This document shows positions 1 to 11,415 of a DNA stretch of 64,000 bases, piece after piece (positions within the stretch are counted from its first letter, which is position 1; every line of letters begins with the position of its first letter). The translations under genes were made by a program, and so were the position numbers. Under the pieces are notes generated by a model. The model did not search any database. It had not been told where the DNA came from and was given only the letters and a program-made list of their open reading frames with translations. This stretch comes from Edaphochlamys debaryana (taxonomy: Eukaryota; Chlorophyta; Chlorophyceae; Chlamydomonadales), in the NCBI GenBank assembly GCA_016858145.1, contig JAEHOE010000001.1, positions 2,542,001 through 2,606,000 on the forward strand, read 5' to 3'.

Positions 1-1577
1 CTGGAGCTGCTGCCGCCCCAGCCCACGCCCGCCCCGGGCGAGGGCGACGGCAACGGCGCTGCGGCCGACGGCGCCGCCGGGGGCGTGAGCTCCGTGGTGA
101 TCAGCGCGCTGGCAGAGGCGGCGGGCGCGGTCCGCGCCGCCGGGCGCAGCCTGGCGGCCGCGCTAACCGACGAGGTGGTTGAGCGCTGCGTGACGGTTGT
201 ACGGCAGCTCAAGGGCATCACGGCCACGTACCGCATGACGGCCAAGGGCCCGCCCACGCGCGCCTCCCACTACGTCAGCGGCGTGCTCACGCCCCTGCGC
301 CAGCTGCTGGACGGAGCCAAGGTCAAGAAGCTGGCCCCCGCCCTGCAGCAGGTGTGAAGCCCAGGCCCAGGCCCTGACTCTGATGCCGGGTTGCAAGCCC
401 GCGCACGGGTATGCACGTCTTGTAGCCTGCCAGCTCCGTCCGGCTTGTCTGCATACACGCACGCAGCCCCCTGCCGATCCCCTGGCCGCTGCCCCTGCCC
501 CTGCCTCCACCTCCCTCCCCCGCCCCCCAGGAGCTGCTGGTGCTGCCGGTGGCCGACGGGCTGTGCTCCCGCTACGCGGCGCTGGCGGACGAGCTGCTGC
601 AGAGCGTGCGCAAGACGGAGAGCTCGCTCAAGCGCCTCAAGAAGGCCAAGGGAGGCGCGGGCGAGGAGGGTGAGTTCGCCGCGCTGCCGCCCATACTGGT
701 CGTCGAAGTAGCTCTTAACTGTGGCCGTTTTTCCCTGGTAGCCTCTGCCGTGGCCCGCCGCCGCCTGTCCTCTCAAGTCATCGTCTTCAGCCCACATCCC
801 ATCGACACGCTTCGTCCCTTCCTTCGCTCCCGAGTTCCGTGCTCTCACAATGACTCTTCCCTGCTCTCCCTCCCCTCCCGCTCCTCCACCTCCCCCTTCA
901 ACCCAGACGCCGCCACTGCCGTGTCCGACTCGGACAAGATCACGCTGCAGCTGCACCTGGACGTGGAGGAGCTGGGCGCGCAGCTGGCGCGGCTGCTGGC
1001 GCCCAGGCCGGGCGCGGCGGAGGGCGACGCGGCCTCGCTGGCGTCCTTCCAGCGCCTGCGCGAGGTCGTGGCGCCCCCGGCAGGGCTGCTGGCCGGAGTC
1101 CCGGGCTCGGGCGCTGCGGCGGGGAGCGGCGGCGCGTCGGCGGGAGGCGCGCCTGCGGGCGGGGCCGGCCTGGGCCTGGCTGCGGGCCTGGGCGCGGGTG
1201 CGCTGCATGCAGGGTCGGCGCACGCCCCGCCTGCGCCGCACTACCCGGCGGCGACGGTCGACGCCCACTCTGTGGGGACAGGGCTGCAGCCCGCTGCTGA
1301 CACGTCGGCGTCGTCCAGCTTCGGCGGTGTGCCGCCGGCCGCCAGCGGGGGCAGCTTTGGCGGCGCCCCTGCCCCGCTCAGTGGCGGCAGCTTTGGCGGT
1401 GCGCCCGCCCCTTACAACGGGGGCAGCCTTGGTGGCGTGGCACCCACGTCTCTCGGGGGCAGCTTGGGTGGCGGGGCCAGCGACGGCGGCGGAGCAACCC
1501 CTCCGCTGGTTGGCGCCGGACTCGGGGGCAGCGGTGGGGGCGCGGGTGGCGAGGGAGACGACAGCGAGTTGCTTTAA
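1..1577 (+). CDS. COG2: Conserved oligomeric Golgi complex subunit 2 (COG2-like), C-terminal part
   Basis: This is the 3' end of a gene that starts left of the window. Exons are 1-351, 531-669 and 907-1577 (stop TAA 1575-1577); introns are GT-AG and phases agree (0, then 1). Visible stretches match the C-terminal half of plant COG2: TATYRMTAKGPP, a YVSGVLTPL segment, RKTESSLKRLKKAK, then SDSDKITLQLHLDVEELG. COG2 is a subunit of the COG complex, which tethers retrograde vesicles at the Golgi. The last exon continues about 150 residues past the conserved part into a Gly/Ala/Ser tail containing degenerate GGSFGGAPAP-type repeats, which I do not expect from plant COG2. The identification rests on remembered family motifs; the N-terminal coiled-coil region is not in view. 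Confidence 0.8.
1352..1476 (+). repeat. Degenerate GGS(F/L)GG-encoding tandem repeat in the COG2 tail
   Basis: Four diverged in-frame copies of a unit encoding roughly GGSFGGAPAP (GGSFGGAPAPL, GGSFGGAPAPY, GGSLGGVAPTS, GGSLGGG). The repeat is coding and low-complexity. Confidence 0.7.
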
Positions 1578-3793
1578 GAGTGGCTCGGGGGCTGTCGGGT
1601 TGTGAGTGTGGAGGCCGGGGCTGTGGCGCGAGCGTGTGGTGGAGGGGGATGACTCGGGAGCGTGCGTCGCAGGAGCGGCGATGGTGTGGAGACCTGCGGT
1701 CAACTGGAGCGGCAATGGTGGCTGGACTGACTGTCGGAAGAGCGTGATGTGGGTCGAGGCCGTGCCCCTTCTTGACTGCAGCGGTTGTGGGGCCATGCGA
1801 GGGAGAGCCTGGTGCAGGTCGATGAGAGGCGCTTGAGATATGCAGAGGCAAGATTCTGGCGCGTCTGAAAGCAGAGTAGGGTAGCCAGGGCTAGGAGCTT
1901 TGCTTCCATTGCAGAGCAATTCGCCATCCGACGCCAATGCTCGAGGCCTTTGCCATAGTAAGGAGTGCCTCTATCACGAGGCACAGGCCTGCAACCTCTG
2001 ACTCCCAACCCGTCTGTCTGGCCACTCAAAAGCGGCGCTCAGTATTCAACGCCATCACACCTAATATCGTTACGCCGGGTGCAGCAACTGGCAGGGGTGC
2101 CGCAGCGTGACAAGTTGGACAAGCCACCTGCCCGCACACACCAGGCGCCAGTCCTCATCGACCCTTCCGAATTGCCCGTGCGTGTGAGGGCGCCCTGTTG
2201 CTCGTGCTCACATGCCATCCGGTCCCTTTCGGTCCGAGCTGGGTCCTCCCAAGCCCGCCAAGAAGCAAATACTGCCCGGCGGCCCGAACGTACCCCCCGA
2301 GGTTCTTATTTCGACTCTTTCCTTTGCCGCCAAGAGTATACTCAGTAGAGACAGCTGTCAGTCGCGACAGTGACTCGCTGCTCTCCTACAATGGATTGAA
2401 ACGGAATGAAGTCCACTCAAGCCCTGAGGCTGACGGCCCTACCTGGCGGCAAGGCTTCACCCACACCCACAAACCTGCAAAAAGCAGTCCTAATATATAG
2501 ACCGGACCTCCAACGCCGCGTCGTCGTCTTGATATGCCCTGCTTCAGCCATCCAGCGGGGCATGTGCCCGAGCGTCGTACGCTCCAACATGAATGCCCCC
2601 AGCGCATAACTTCATGGCTGCGCTAACACCCTGCCATTTTGTCAAAGCGGCCCCACACGAGCCCCAATCCAGTTGAGTCCCAAGGGCCTGCTCGGATCTC
2701 AATTGCTTTCTCCCACCTCATCCAGAACAAGCGCCCCCACGCACACTACCCCCTGCAGCACAGCCCCAGCGGTAAGCCGTGAACCCCTGGCCCCGAGGCG
2801 CAACGACATGCGATGCAAGTCCGCGTCGGGACTCCGCACTGACTTCCGCGCCAACGAGTGAGTCTGTCCTCCTCAGGACAGGGAACAGGGCTGAGCCCAA
2901 ACCCCACGCGCCAAAAAGAGGTCAACCTCTTATCCGCACAGGGGTGATAGTAGCCGGTACGTCCGATTTAAGCACACCCGCCACATCGCGCCCATCGCCT
3001 CCCCGTCGTAACCCCGTCACATTTAAGACCTCCCGCTTTACTCGAGCGCACAGGTTGAGGTGGCTGAGGAGTGTGTTATGACCAGACAAGCATACCAACC
3101 CCATACCAACCACCCACTTGGAGCACCCACGGGACGGCAGTGAGCTATGGTATTGGCATAATATAATCTTTAAGGGCCTACGGACGGACGGACGCCGACA
3201 CGGGGTAATCCTGGAGGGCTGAACCCCACGGCTGGCGCTCCACGCCAGGCGCTACGCGCCGGGGCTCAGCCACAGAAAACGGCTCCGCGGCATTGATGAG
3301 GCATCGAGCCACTTCATCAGTCAATCCGGCGCTTGGGCGGAAGGAATGGACTTCAAATAGCAAGCCTTGATCCGACACCTAATTGGGACGCCCTAGCACC
3401 CCAGCCGGGAAGTGGCTCCGCATCCCGCCCTGCAGTGCAGCCCCGGCGGATAGCAAGCCCCGTGGGGCACTCGCCGCAAGCAAGCTTAAACACTAGGCTA
3501 CCGCATGCAGTCTCTACGCCCTGTTAGGGCTACCCTTGAGCCCTTGCAAGCCAGCACAAGAGGCCGTACACGGGTCAGCTCATAATCGCCTTACTAGTAG
3601 TATCAAGAGATCAAGTCCCCGAGTCAGTTCCGATGTTGGGAGCTGGGAGGGGTTCCCGCCTTCTCCCGATCCTCAATTCCGCCCGTGTCATGCTCGTGTC
3701 GCCACCTGCCTATGCTTTCATGGGAAGCCGCGTGGCTCCTCTCTCATACGCTTGGGGCTATACTTGTTGTTGTGATCTCTCTCGCGCGCTCTC
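1578..3793. other. Intergenic region between convergent COG2 and cyclase 3' ends
   Basis: About 2.2 kb between the stop codons of two convergent genes; it must contain both 3' UTRs. I see no reading frame with conserved motifs or consistent splice phasing, and I did not find a convincing TGTAA signal near either stop. Composition is visibly less GC-rich than the coding regions. Confidence 0.6.
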
Positions 3794-6700
3794 TTACAAG
3801 CGGGCGGGCTTCAGCAGGTATGTCTGCAGCAGGCCCTTGCCCTTGGCCTGCGAAGGTAACACCGCAAATGTGCGAAAGGAGGGTCTGAGCACAGGGCAGA
3901 GGGGCATGGCAGACAAGCCAAGAGACTCAGGCCTGTGGTTAAGGGCACCTTGCCGCCCCCAGCTAGCCCAGCAGGCCCACCCACCTCGACTCCGCCTGTT
4001 GCCTCCCACGGCTCGTGCGGGACCGCGTCCCGTGTGGCCTGGCTGACGTGGATGGCGCCCGCCGACCCCGTGCTCTCCATGCGGCTGGCCGTGTTGACGG
4101 TGTCACCAAAGAGGCAGAAGCGGGGCATGCGGGTGCCCACCACGCCGCTCATGGCGGGGCCGCTGTGGATGCCCACACGCAGCCGCACCGGCTCGCCCGT
4201 GGTGGGCAGGCGCACGGCAGACGCCGCCTTCAGGATAGCCTGGGGACCGAGGCGGAGGGGCGAAAGGAATTCTTATGGGTTCAAGACCTGGCTCACAGTT
4301 GCCAAGCCGGCACGGCCGACATCGGCCTTGCACCTTGCACGATGCCACGTGCTTGGGCGAAGCATGCCAAGGGAGTCCTGCGTGCCCTGCTGTGCTGCGC
4401 ACCTTAGCAAATTGGACGGTGCGGTTGGCATGCTGTGGGTCCACGTCGTCGGACCGTACCGTCACCGCCCCGGTCTCCTCGTCCACCCGCATCAGCCCAC
4501 CGGCCACCATGTAGCAGTCGCCGATGGTCTCCACCTGAAGGAGAGGCAGAGCACAGCAGCCCCGTCAGGCCGCTACACGGCGCCCGACACCCCCCACTCG
4601 ACTTGTGGGCTGTGATGGCTGCATGAGGGCTCAAGCGCAGCTCAGGAAGTGACCGTGCCGGGCAGTCCCACCTTGTACACCCCGTACGCGTCTAGCATGG
4701 AGTCCAGGCGCGTGTAGAGGTCGTTGAGGAAAGCCATGACGGTGGCGGGCTTGACCACGCCGCACATGGCCGTGAAGCCCTGAGGTGCGAGGCAGAACGC
4801 GGTCAACTGCATAGCCCTCTTTGCACTGCGGCGCGGGCTCAAAAGCAACCCCTGCAGCCCCTACGAGCGCCTGCCCTCGCCCTCCACCACCCTCGGCCCG
4901 CACCTGGATGTCGCAGAAAAGAACGGTGAGGCTCGCGTGGCTGGTGGACAGATGCAGGAACGTGTCGCCCGTGATGACGGGCGCGGCGGCGGGCCGGGCG
5001 GCGTTGGCGAGGCCGGGGCTGGGCTGGGGCGTGAAGCGGCCGGCTTGGGGCGGCGCGTAGCCCGGGGGGTCGCTGGGCAGGTCCTCGGGTACGGTGATGA
5101 GGTTGCCATCGCCGTCCAGCAGGGTCGTGCCGGGGCCCTCCAGGGTGAGGGTCTCGGTGTGGTCGCCCATGCCGTTGACGGCTGCCGAGGCAGCGACCAG
5201 CGCCACGTGCTCAATGACTGCACGGTGGGGGGTGGGGAGGGAGGGCACGAGCGGCGGGGCATGAGGCGGAGGGCGTGCCAGGAGGGCGTGTTGTATGGAG
5301 CATAGCGGCGCAGCAGGGTGGGGGCCGATGGCCTTCCACAGCTCCAGGTGCATGCAGCACAGCACGGGATCAACGGGCGTCCGGCGTACGACTATGATCA
5401 ACATATGGACGACACAGAAAGGCTACGACCCACCATGCGCAGGGAATATGGCTTCAAGCAGCGTGTGCTCCGCCTGTGGGCCAGGACCAGGCAGAATCGG
5501 GGCAAGTCAGGTGTCTCCACAGCTGGGGGCTGGGCCCAGGCTTGTAAGCGCTGGCCCCTCGAGCGTTCAGCTCTGGCAACCGCACCAGGCCCACGCCGGA
5601 GAGGCCCTTCCCGGCCCCGGCTTACCCTGCCCCGCCCCAGCCCCGCCCCCACGCACCTCCACCACCATCGCCAGCTGTCGCTCCGCCCACACGCGCGCCG
5701 ACACGTCGCTCTGCACCACCACCAGCAGAGGCTCCCGCGTGTCCGGGTGCGTCAGCCCGCTGACCGCCACCTCGTGCCACCGCTCGATGATGAAAGGCGC
5801 CGGCGGCGCGCCGCCGCCGCCAGCTGCCGTACCGCCGTACATCATGCTGCCCGTGGCGGTGGATCCGGCGGGTGAGAGGGGCAAGGCCAGGGGCTCGGCC
5901 TCGGAGGTGAGGGTGCCGAGCGTGTTGGTGTTGGCGCGGGTGACACCCGAGCTGGCGAGGGCGCCCGCTCCGGCCGAGGTGCTGCGCTTGTAGGGGCTGG
6001 CGGGCATGGTCCCGAGCTGCAGCGGGGCCCAGGGGCCCGGGCCGGGCAGGGTGCTCGCTCCCAGCGCGGCGGGCTCTGGCCAGGAGGGCGCCCGCACCTG
6101 GACCTGCGCCTCTGGGGGCTGCTGCTGCGGCTGCTGGGACACGAGCTGCAGCTGCTTGGAGCCGTGCTGGCTCTGCACCGCCGAGCCCTGCCCCCCGAGC
6201 AGCCCGAGCCCGCTCTCGTGCGTCGCCAGCGCCAGCGTCGCCTCGGTCGTGTTGAGGTCGGGCCGGGGCACGTCCCGCATGCTGCGCGTGAAGGCCGCGA
6301 GGGAGGGGTCCAGCAGGTCCTGGCAGATGCCGGGGCCCTCCTCGTCCTCGTCCTCCTCCATGATGGCGTGAGGGCTCATGCTGCGGTCCATGGCGCTCGC
6401 CAGCCACACGCCGCCGCCCTCCGGGAAGCCGGAGACGGTCGCAGGATACGTCGCGGCCGTCGGCGATGCGCCCGCCGCCGCCGCCGCAATGGGCGCCGCC
6501 AGCGCGCGCGCAGTGGCGCCCAGCTTGGAGGGCGTGAGGGTGCGAAAGCTGCCCTCAAGCGCCGAAGCGGCGCCGGTGCCGGTGACATGGGCGGACCCAG
6601 AGCCGGAGCCTGTGGTGCACAGCACCGAGGCCGAGGCGGCGGCGCCAGGGCCGGAGACGGTGGCCGACGCCAGGCGACTGGCGCTGAAGTCCACACGCGA

Positions 6701-9700
6701 GTGCTCCTCGTTCGTGACGTCCGGGGTCAGGCCCGTGCTGTCAACGGTGCCCGAGATAATCCCTGTGCGGGGATCCAAGAACGTGCGGAGGCGCGGGTCC
6801 TCGGGCCCCGGTTCAACCGCGGGGCGCACGCCGGGGCTGAGCGAGAGGGCGAGGGAGGGGCTGGTTGCCGCGGGGTCCTCGACGGCTGCCGACGACCCCA
6901 GGCGCTCCTACAGGGTTGGGCCGGCGACAGGGTGTCAACACGATGGGTCCATGTGAGCTCCGTCTGCTATGCTAACGCATCGAGGGTCTGCCTCACCGGT
7001 CCTTGTACTAGAAGGGCTTGCCACACCGGCCCTTGTGCTTGTGCTAAGCCCGACACGCCGGGCACGCCCTATCCGGCCAAGCTGTCCTCGCCGGGCACAT
7101 CCCACAAGTCGCAACGCCTTCTCACCAGAACCACGCCCCTGCCCAGGTTGGACGCCGACGCCGCCTGGACCAGCCGCCGCCGGCTGCTGGCCGCGCCGCC
7201 GGAGCTGCCTGCCGCCCGCGGCCCCTCCACCGGCGAGCCCAGCGGCAGCTTCAGGAGGCCCCCACTGGCGCTGTCGGGGCCGCCGTCCCCGCCCGTACCG
7301 CCGCCGCCGAGGCTGCTGGGCCGGACGCCGCCGCGGGCGCCGGTGTTTAGCTCTGATGAGCCGGGGCTGCCCACGATTGCCCGAGAGGTGTCCGTGAGTG
7401 CCCGGTCCATGGCGTTGAGCAGGGCGCCGCCAGCGCTGTCCCGCCGCGTGCGGCCCGTCGTCAGGGCGTAGGTCGACACCTGGAGTCATGCGGCCAGGGG
7501 CAATGGAAGTCAAAGCGGCGCGATCTCACGACAGTCTGTCTGCAACCCCACCCTACTGGCGCCGCGCAGAAGATACACACCGCAGCATAGCATAAAGGTT
7601 TCACACCACAGCGGCGCCCCGCCGCGTGCGCCCGCGTCAGTCCCAGAGCGTCGGGTGCCCCGCTCCCCTTAACGCACCTTGGTGGCCAGGCTCACGACGC
7701 GCGGGAGCACGCCCAGGCCCCCGCGGCCGCTGGCGCCGCTGACCCCCCCCGCGTTGCTCTGGTAGGCCTGGAACCCAGCCGCCAGCCCGCGCCCACCCGA
7801 GCCCCCCAGCGGACTGCCGCAGTCCGACGGCTTCGGCCCCGCTGTGGGCGAGGTGCTCGTGAACACCAGCTGACCGGTCGTCATGCCGCCGGGCCCGGGC
7901 CGCCGGTTGTAGCTGCGGGCCGGGTCGTGCGGTGAGCCCTCCAGCGGGTGGCCCAGGCTGCTGCCGTTGCCGGAGGCCACGGCGGAGGCGAAGGCACCCG
8001 TGGCGGCGCCGCCAGCCAGGCCACCGCCGCTACCGCCGACGCCGCCGACGCTCTCGGGGCCGCAGCCCAGGCTGCCGCTGTGCCCCACATCGACCGCCAC
8101 GAGCCTCCCCGAGGCTCCAGACGCCGTGGCCTGGGGCGACTGCTGCGAGCCGAGCAGCGCGGTGGCGGCGCTGACGCGGGGCGAGGCGGAGCGAGGCACG
8201 CGGGGCGCGTTCTCCGGGATGGGCTTGAGCCGCGTGAGCTCGAGCGCCAGAGCGGCGGTCTCGGTATCGAAGCTGCGCTCCAGGGACGGCCCGCGGCCGC
8301 GGCCGGCCATGGAGGGCAGGGCGCCGCTGAAGGATGCGTTCATGTGGGCGGTGGAGGACACGCGGTCGCCGGTGAGGTCGCACGAGTCGCGCGGCTCCGA
8401 GGGCATGACCACGGTGGAGGCGGTGCGGCGCGGGGGGCCCCGGGCGATGAGCGTGCCTGCGGAGGCAGCAGCAGCAGCCGGGAGGGGCAGGCGAGGACAC
8501 ACGCGGTCAGGACACGGTCGAGATGGAGCATATGTTCCGGCAACGAGAGTGGGTTCGAACTCTGACTGGCTCTGACCGCGGCCGCGGCCACAGCACCCTC
8601 CGAGCCAGCGTCTCCTCCCTTAAACGGCGCTGGTGCGGCCCCGCCCGGCCCCGCCCGCCCGGTGCTCACCCCACGCCGACGTCACGAGCGCCTGCAGCAT
8701 CTGCTGCTGGTGCGCCTCGTGGTGGGACGCCGACGCAGACGCCTCCACACGGCCGCTGACGCGCCGGTGCTCCCGGCCCTGGCGCCGGGCGCTGTTGCTC
8801 TGGCTGTGGCCCTGGCTGTCGCCCCCTTCTCGCGCGCTGGACCTGCTCTTGCCCACGGAGGAGCTCCAGCGCAGGTTGACCTGGGCGGAGGAGCCGCCGG
8901 GGGTGGTGGGGGCGCCCGACTGGACCGTTAGGCGCAGGGAGCTGAGGTTGCCCGTGTTGCTGCCCGTGCCCATGGCCATGGCGGCTGCACTGACGCCCCC
9001 GCTGTGGCTGCCGGCAAAGGCAGGCGAGTCGGGCGACACCGGGACGGCCGCGGGCTGCCCCGAAGACTCAGCCCGGACGTTGTTGGGGCGAGTGTGGTTC
9101 GAGGTATCGACGGTGCGGTCGCTGTTTGGACCGGAGGGAAGCTCCAGGGCGGGAGGGGTGAGGAGGCGCGGCATGCTGGCAGGGGTCGCGAACGGGGAGC
9201 CGACGTCGCTTGCAGGAGGCGTGGCGGTGGTGCTGCCGGGCCGTGGGGCCAAAAACACGGCCGCGGGTGTGTCTAAGGCTGGCAAGGGAAGGCTGGGTCC
9301 GGCGCCAATGGCAGCTGAGGCCGAGTCACTTCGCTTGTACGCAGCCGCGATGGCGGCGGAGACCGCCTCAAACGTGGGCGCACGGGGCGCGCCAAGTGCC
9401 GGCTGCGCCGCCGCCGTCACAGAGGGGCCCGTGACGGAGGCCGGCCGCGCCCTCTCACTGGACCCCACGGGCTGGAGCAGGCTCACACGCGCCTCCGCGG
9501 CGGCGGCTGCAAAGTTCGCAGAGCTCGAGGCGCTGGCGGCAGCGTCGGCCGCCGCCTTGGCGGCGGCCTTGGCGGCGGCGGCCGTCCGGCTGGCGGCGGC
9601 GACGGCCTCGCACGCCGCCACGGCGGTGGCGGCGGCGGCGCTCATGATTCCCGTGCTCGAGCCCCCGCGCATGCCCTGCTGGTCCGCGCTGCGCAGGTAG

Positions 9701-11415
9701 GCGGACACATCCACGGAGATGCGCCGGTTGTGGGCCTGCGGTGCGAGCGTGGGTGGCAGGGTGGTGAGGTGCGGCAGGCACAGGCCAGCGGGACGAGCAA
9801 GCACAGTGCGACGCGGCCCGGGAGGACACAGTCGGGGTCCCGGCACTGTCATCTCTCTAGCCTCCGTCCGCCCCTGCACAGCCAAGTCCGCTGGCATCCA
9901 TACCGGGCTTAGCACCGGTGCACCCACCCGCCGCATCAGGCTCTGCGCCCGCATGGCTGTGTCGCTGTCCCGCGCGCCCCCCATGGACGTCCGCAGCGCC
10001 GCCTCCGCCGCCGCCGTCAAGCCGCCGCTGCCGGAGGCGTGGGCGCCGCCGCTGCCGCCGGCGGCGGCGTTGCTCGCCAGCGCCTGCCTCAGCAGCCCCA
10101 GGCCGCCGCTGGGCATGGTGTTGAGGCGCTGGGGCGGGTAGGAGGGCAGCGGCATGTTGCCGGGGCCCGACTGCCGGCTGTCCGGCTCGCCCGAGGAGTG
10201 GGGCGCGCGCTGCCAGTGCCCCCCCTGCGGACCGCCGCCGACGGAGGCGCCCCCGTGTGCGACCAGGGCGCTCATGAGGGGTCCAAGGGAGGAGCGGGAG
10301 CTGCCGCCTGAGTTGATGTGGCCTGCGCCGTCGCCAGCGGTGGAGGACAAGCGCGCGTGCCGAGGGACCGGGGCGGGGAGCGGAGGCGGCGGTGGCGGCG
10401 GGACGAGCTCCGGCGGGATGAGCAGGAGGCCGCGCCATGTGCCGCCCTCCGCTACTTCAGCCCGGGCCGCCGCTAGGGCGCCCGGGTCTCGGGCGAAGAG
10501 CACGCTGCGGGCGGAGGGTCAGGCGGGGGCACGGCGGAGGCAGTCATAACAACAGGTGGTGGGTGGATCGGGCCAATGCCATGGCCTTCATGCAGTGCTT
10601 GCAGCTTATGAGAACTGGGCTGACGGCTCGTGCGCGAGTTTGAACGACTTCCGCACATCTACACGAGAGGCAGGACGAGCGTGGAGCGCCTGGTGGTTAC
10701 GCAGGTGACTTTGGGGGGTCTTACTGATCACAATGAACGATTCGGAGCTAATATACGAGGACCAGCACTCGGCTGGATTCGGCGCCCGGCTGCCGGCTGC
10801 CCACCTGAGCGTAGACGCCCGCACATGCAGAGCTCGGCTTGCGGCGTTGTCCTCCAAGAGCGTTCCATCGGCTGAGGGGGGCCAGTATCGCAGGGTGGCA
10901 GAGCAGTGTTAACCGGTATACGCCCGTGCGGTGCGGGCTGCCCGGCATGTACCGAGATACCGCGTGACAGGTTGAGTCAGGGCAAGCTAAAACCCGTCGA
11001 CGTTGCCGTGACTGTTGCTTACCTTTGTAGACGGCCACGGCGTTGGGCAGGGCGCCGAAGAGCGCAGCCAACAGGCCGGGACTGAGCGGGGCTGCGAGGG
11101 CGTTGCCAGGTTCAAGACGGCAGGGCGTGAGGAGGGTTCAGGGGGTACGCAGCACGGTCCTCGAGGGGTGCTGAAACGGAAGCACGCCTATGACTCCCGG
11201 TCTCCCCGTCCCGAAGGTGACAGCCACAGTTTGCTCCGTCGTGCCCAGCACTCGGCCCGGGACCCAGGCTCGGGCTCCTCACCGCTGGGCGCCTGGGGAC
11301 CAGGCCTCAACGAGGGCGTCGGACGCCCTCCACCCAGTCCGACCGACTGGTCCCGCTCCTCCTGACGCACATCGGCCTCAGTTGGCACAAAGCAGCACAG
11401 CACGCTCCTGAGCAT
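3794..11415 (-). CDS. PAS-domain class III nucleotidyl cyclase, probable guanylyl cyclase
   Basis: Fourteen exons on the minus strand (5' to 3'): 11415-11283, 11091-11023, 10871-10805, 10504-9928, 9735-8670, 8456-7678, 7479-7126, 6907-5657, 5473-5434, 5217-4904, 4779-4672, 4534-4403, 4239-3985, 3847-3794. They sum to 5199 nt, 1732 residues plus stop, with every junction in phase. The catalytic domain lies at about residues 1535-1725. Metal-binding Asp residues are in LFCDIQGFTAM and VETIGDCYM; the transition-state Asn/Arg are in [11 protein letters not shown]. The Glu of VETIGD and the Cys of RFCLFGD are the guanine-selective pair of known guanylyl cyclases, so cGMP is the likely product. PAS-like sequence occurs at about 46-123 and 1391-1432; the long part between is Ala/Gly/Ser-rich and probably disordered. 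There is no membrane segment. The N-terminus MLRSVLCCF could be lipidated. The start codon is the first in-frame ATG of the first exon I can phase; extra 5' exons are possible. Confidence 0.85.

Noticed and set aside
270..1937. 555-codon minus-strand open frame over the COG2 exons
   Set aside because: Opposite-strand shadow of GC-rich coding sequence; Arg/Ala/Pro composition, no motif, and the plus strand reads as COG2 with phased introns.
5657..7479. A second independent PAS domain before the cyclase
   Set aside because: Only the last strands of a PAS fold are visible near 5657-5790; no N-terminal PAS half precedes them within the low-complexity exons, so I treat it as the other half of the N-terminal PAS.
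8550..8575. GGTTCGAAC-like word as a tRNA T-loop
   Set aside because: No acceptor stem, D-arm or anticodon arm around it; it lies within a cyclase intron.
8633..9700. 355-codon plus-strand open frame
   Set aside because: Antisense of cyclase exon 5; low complexity from GC skew. The minus strand is supported by 14 in-phase exons.
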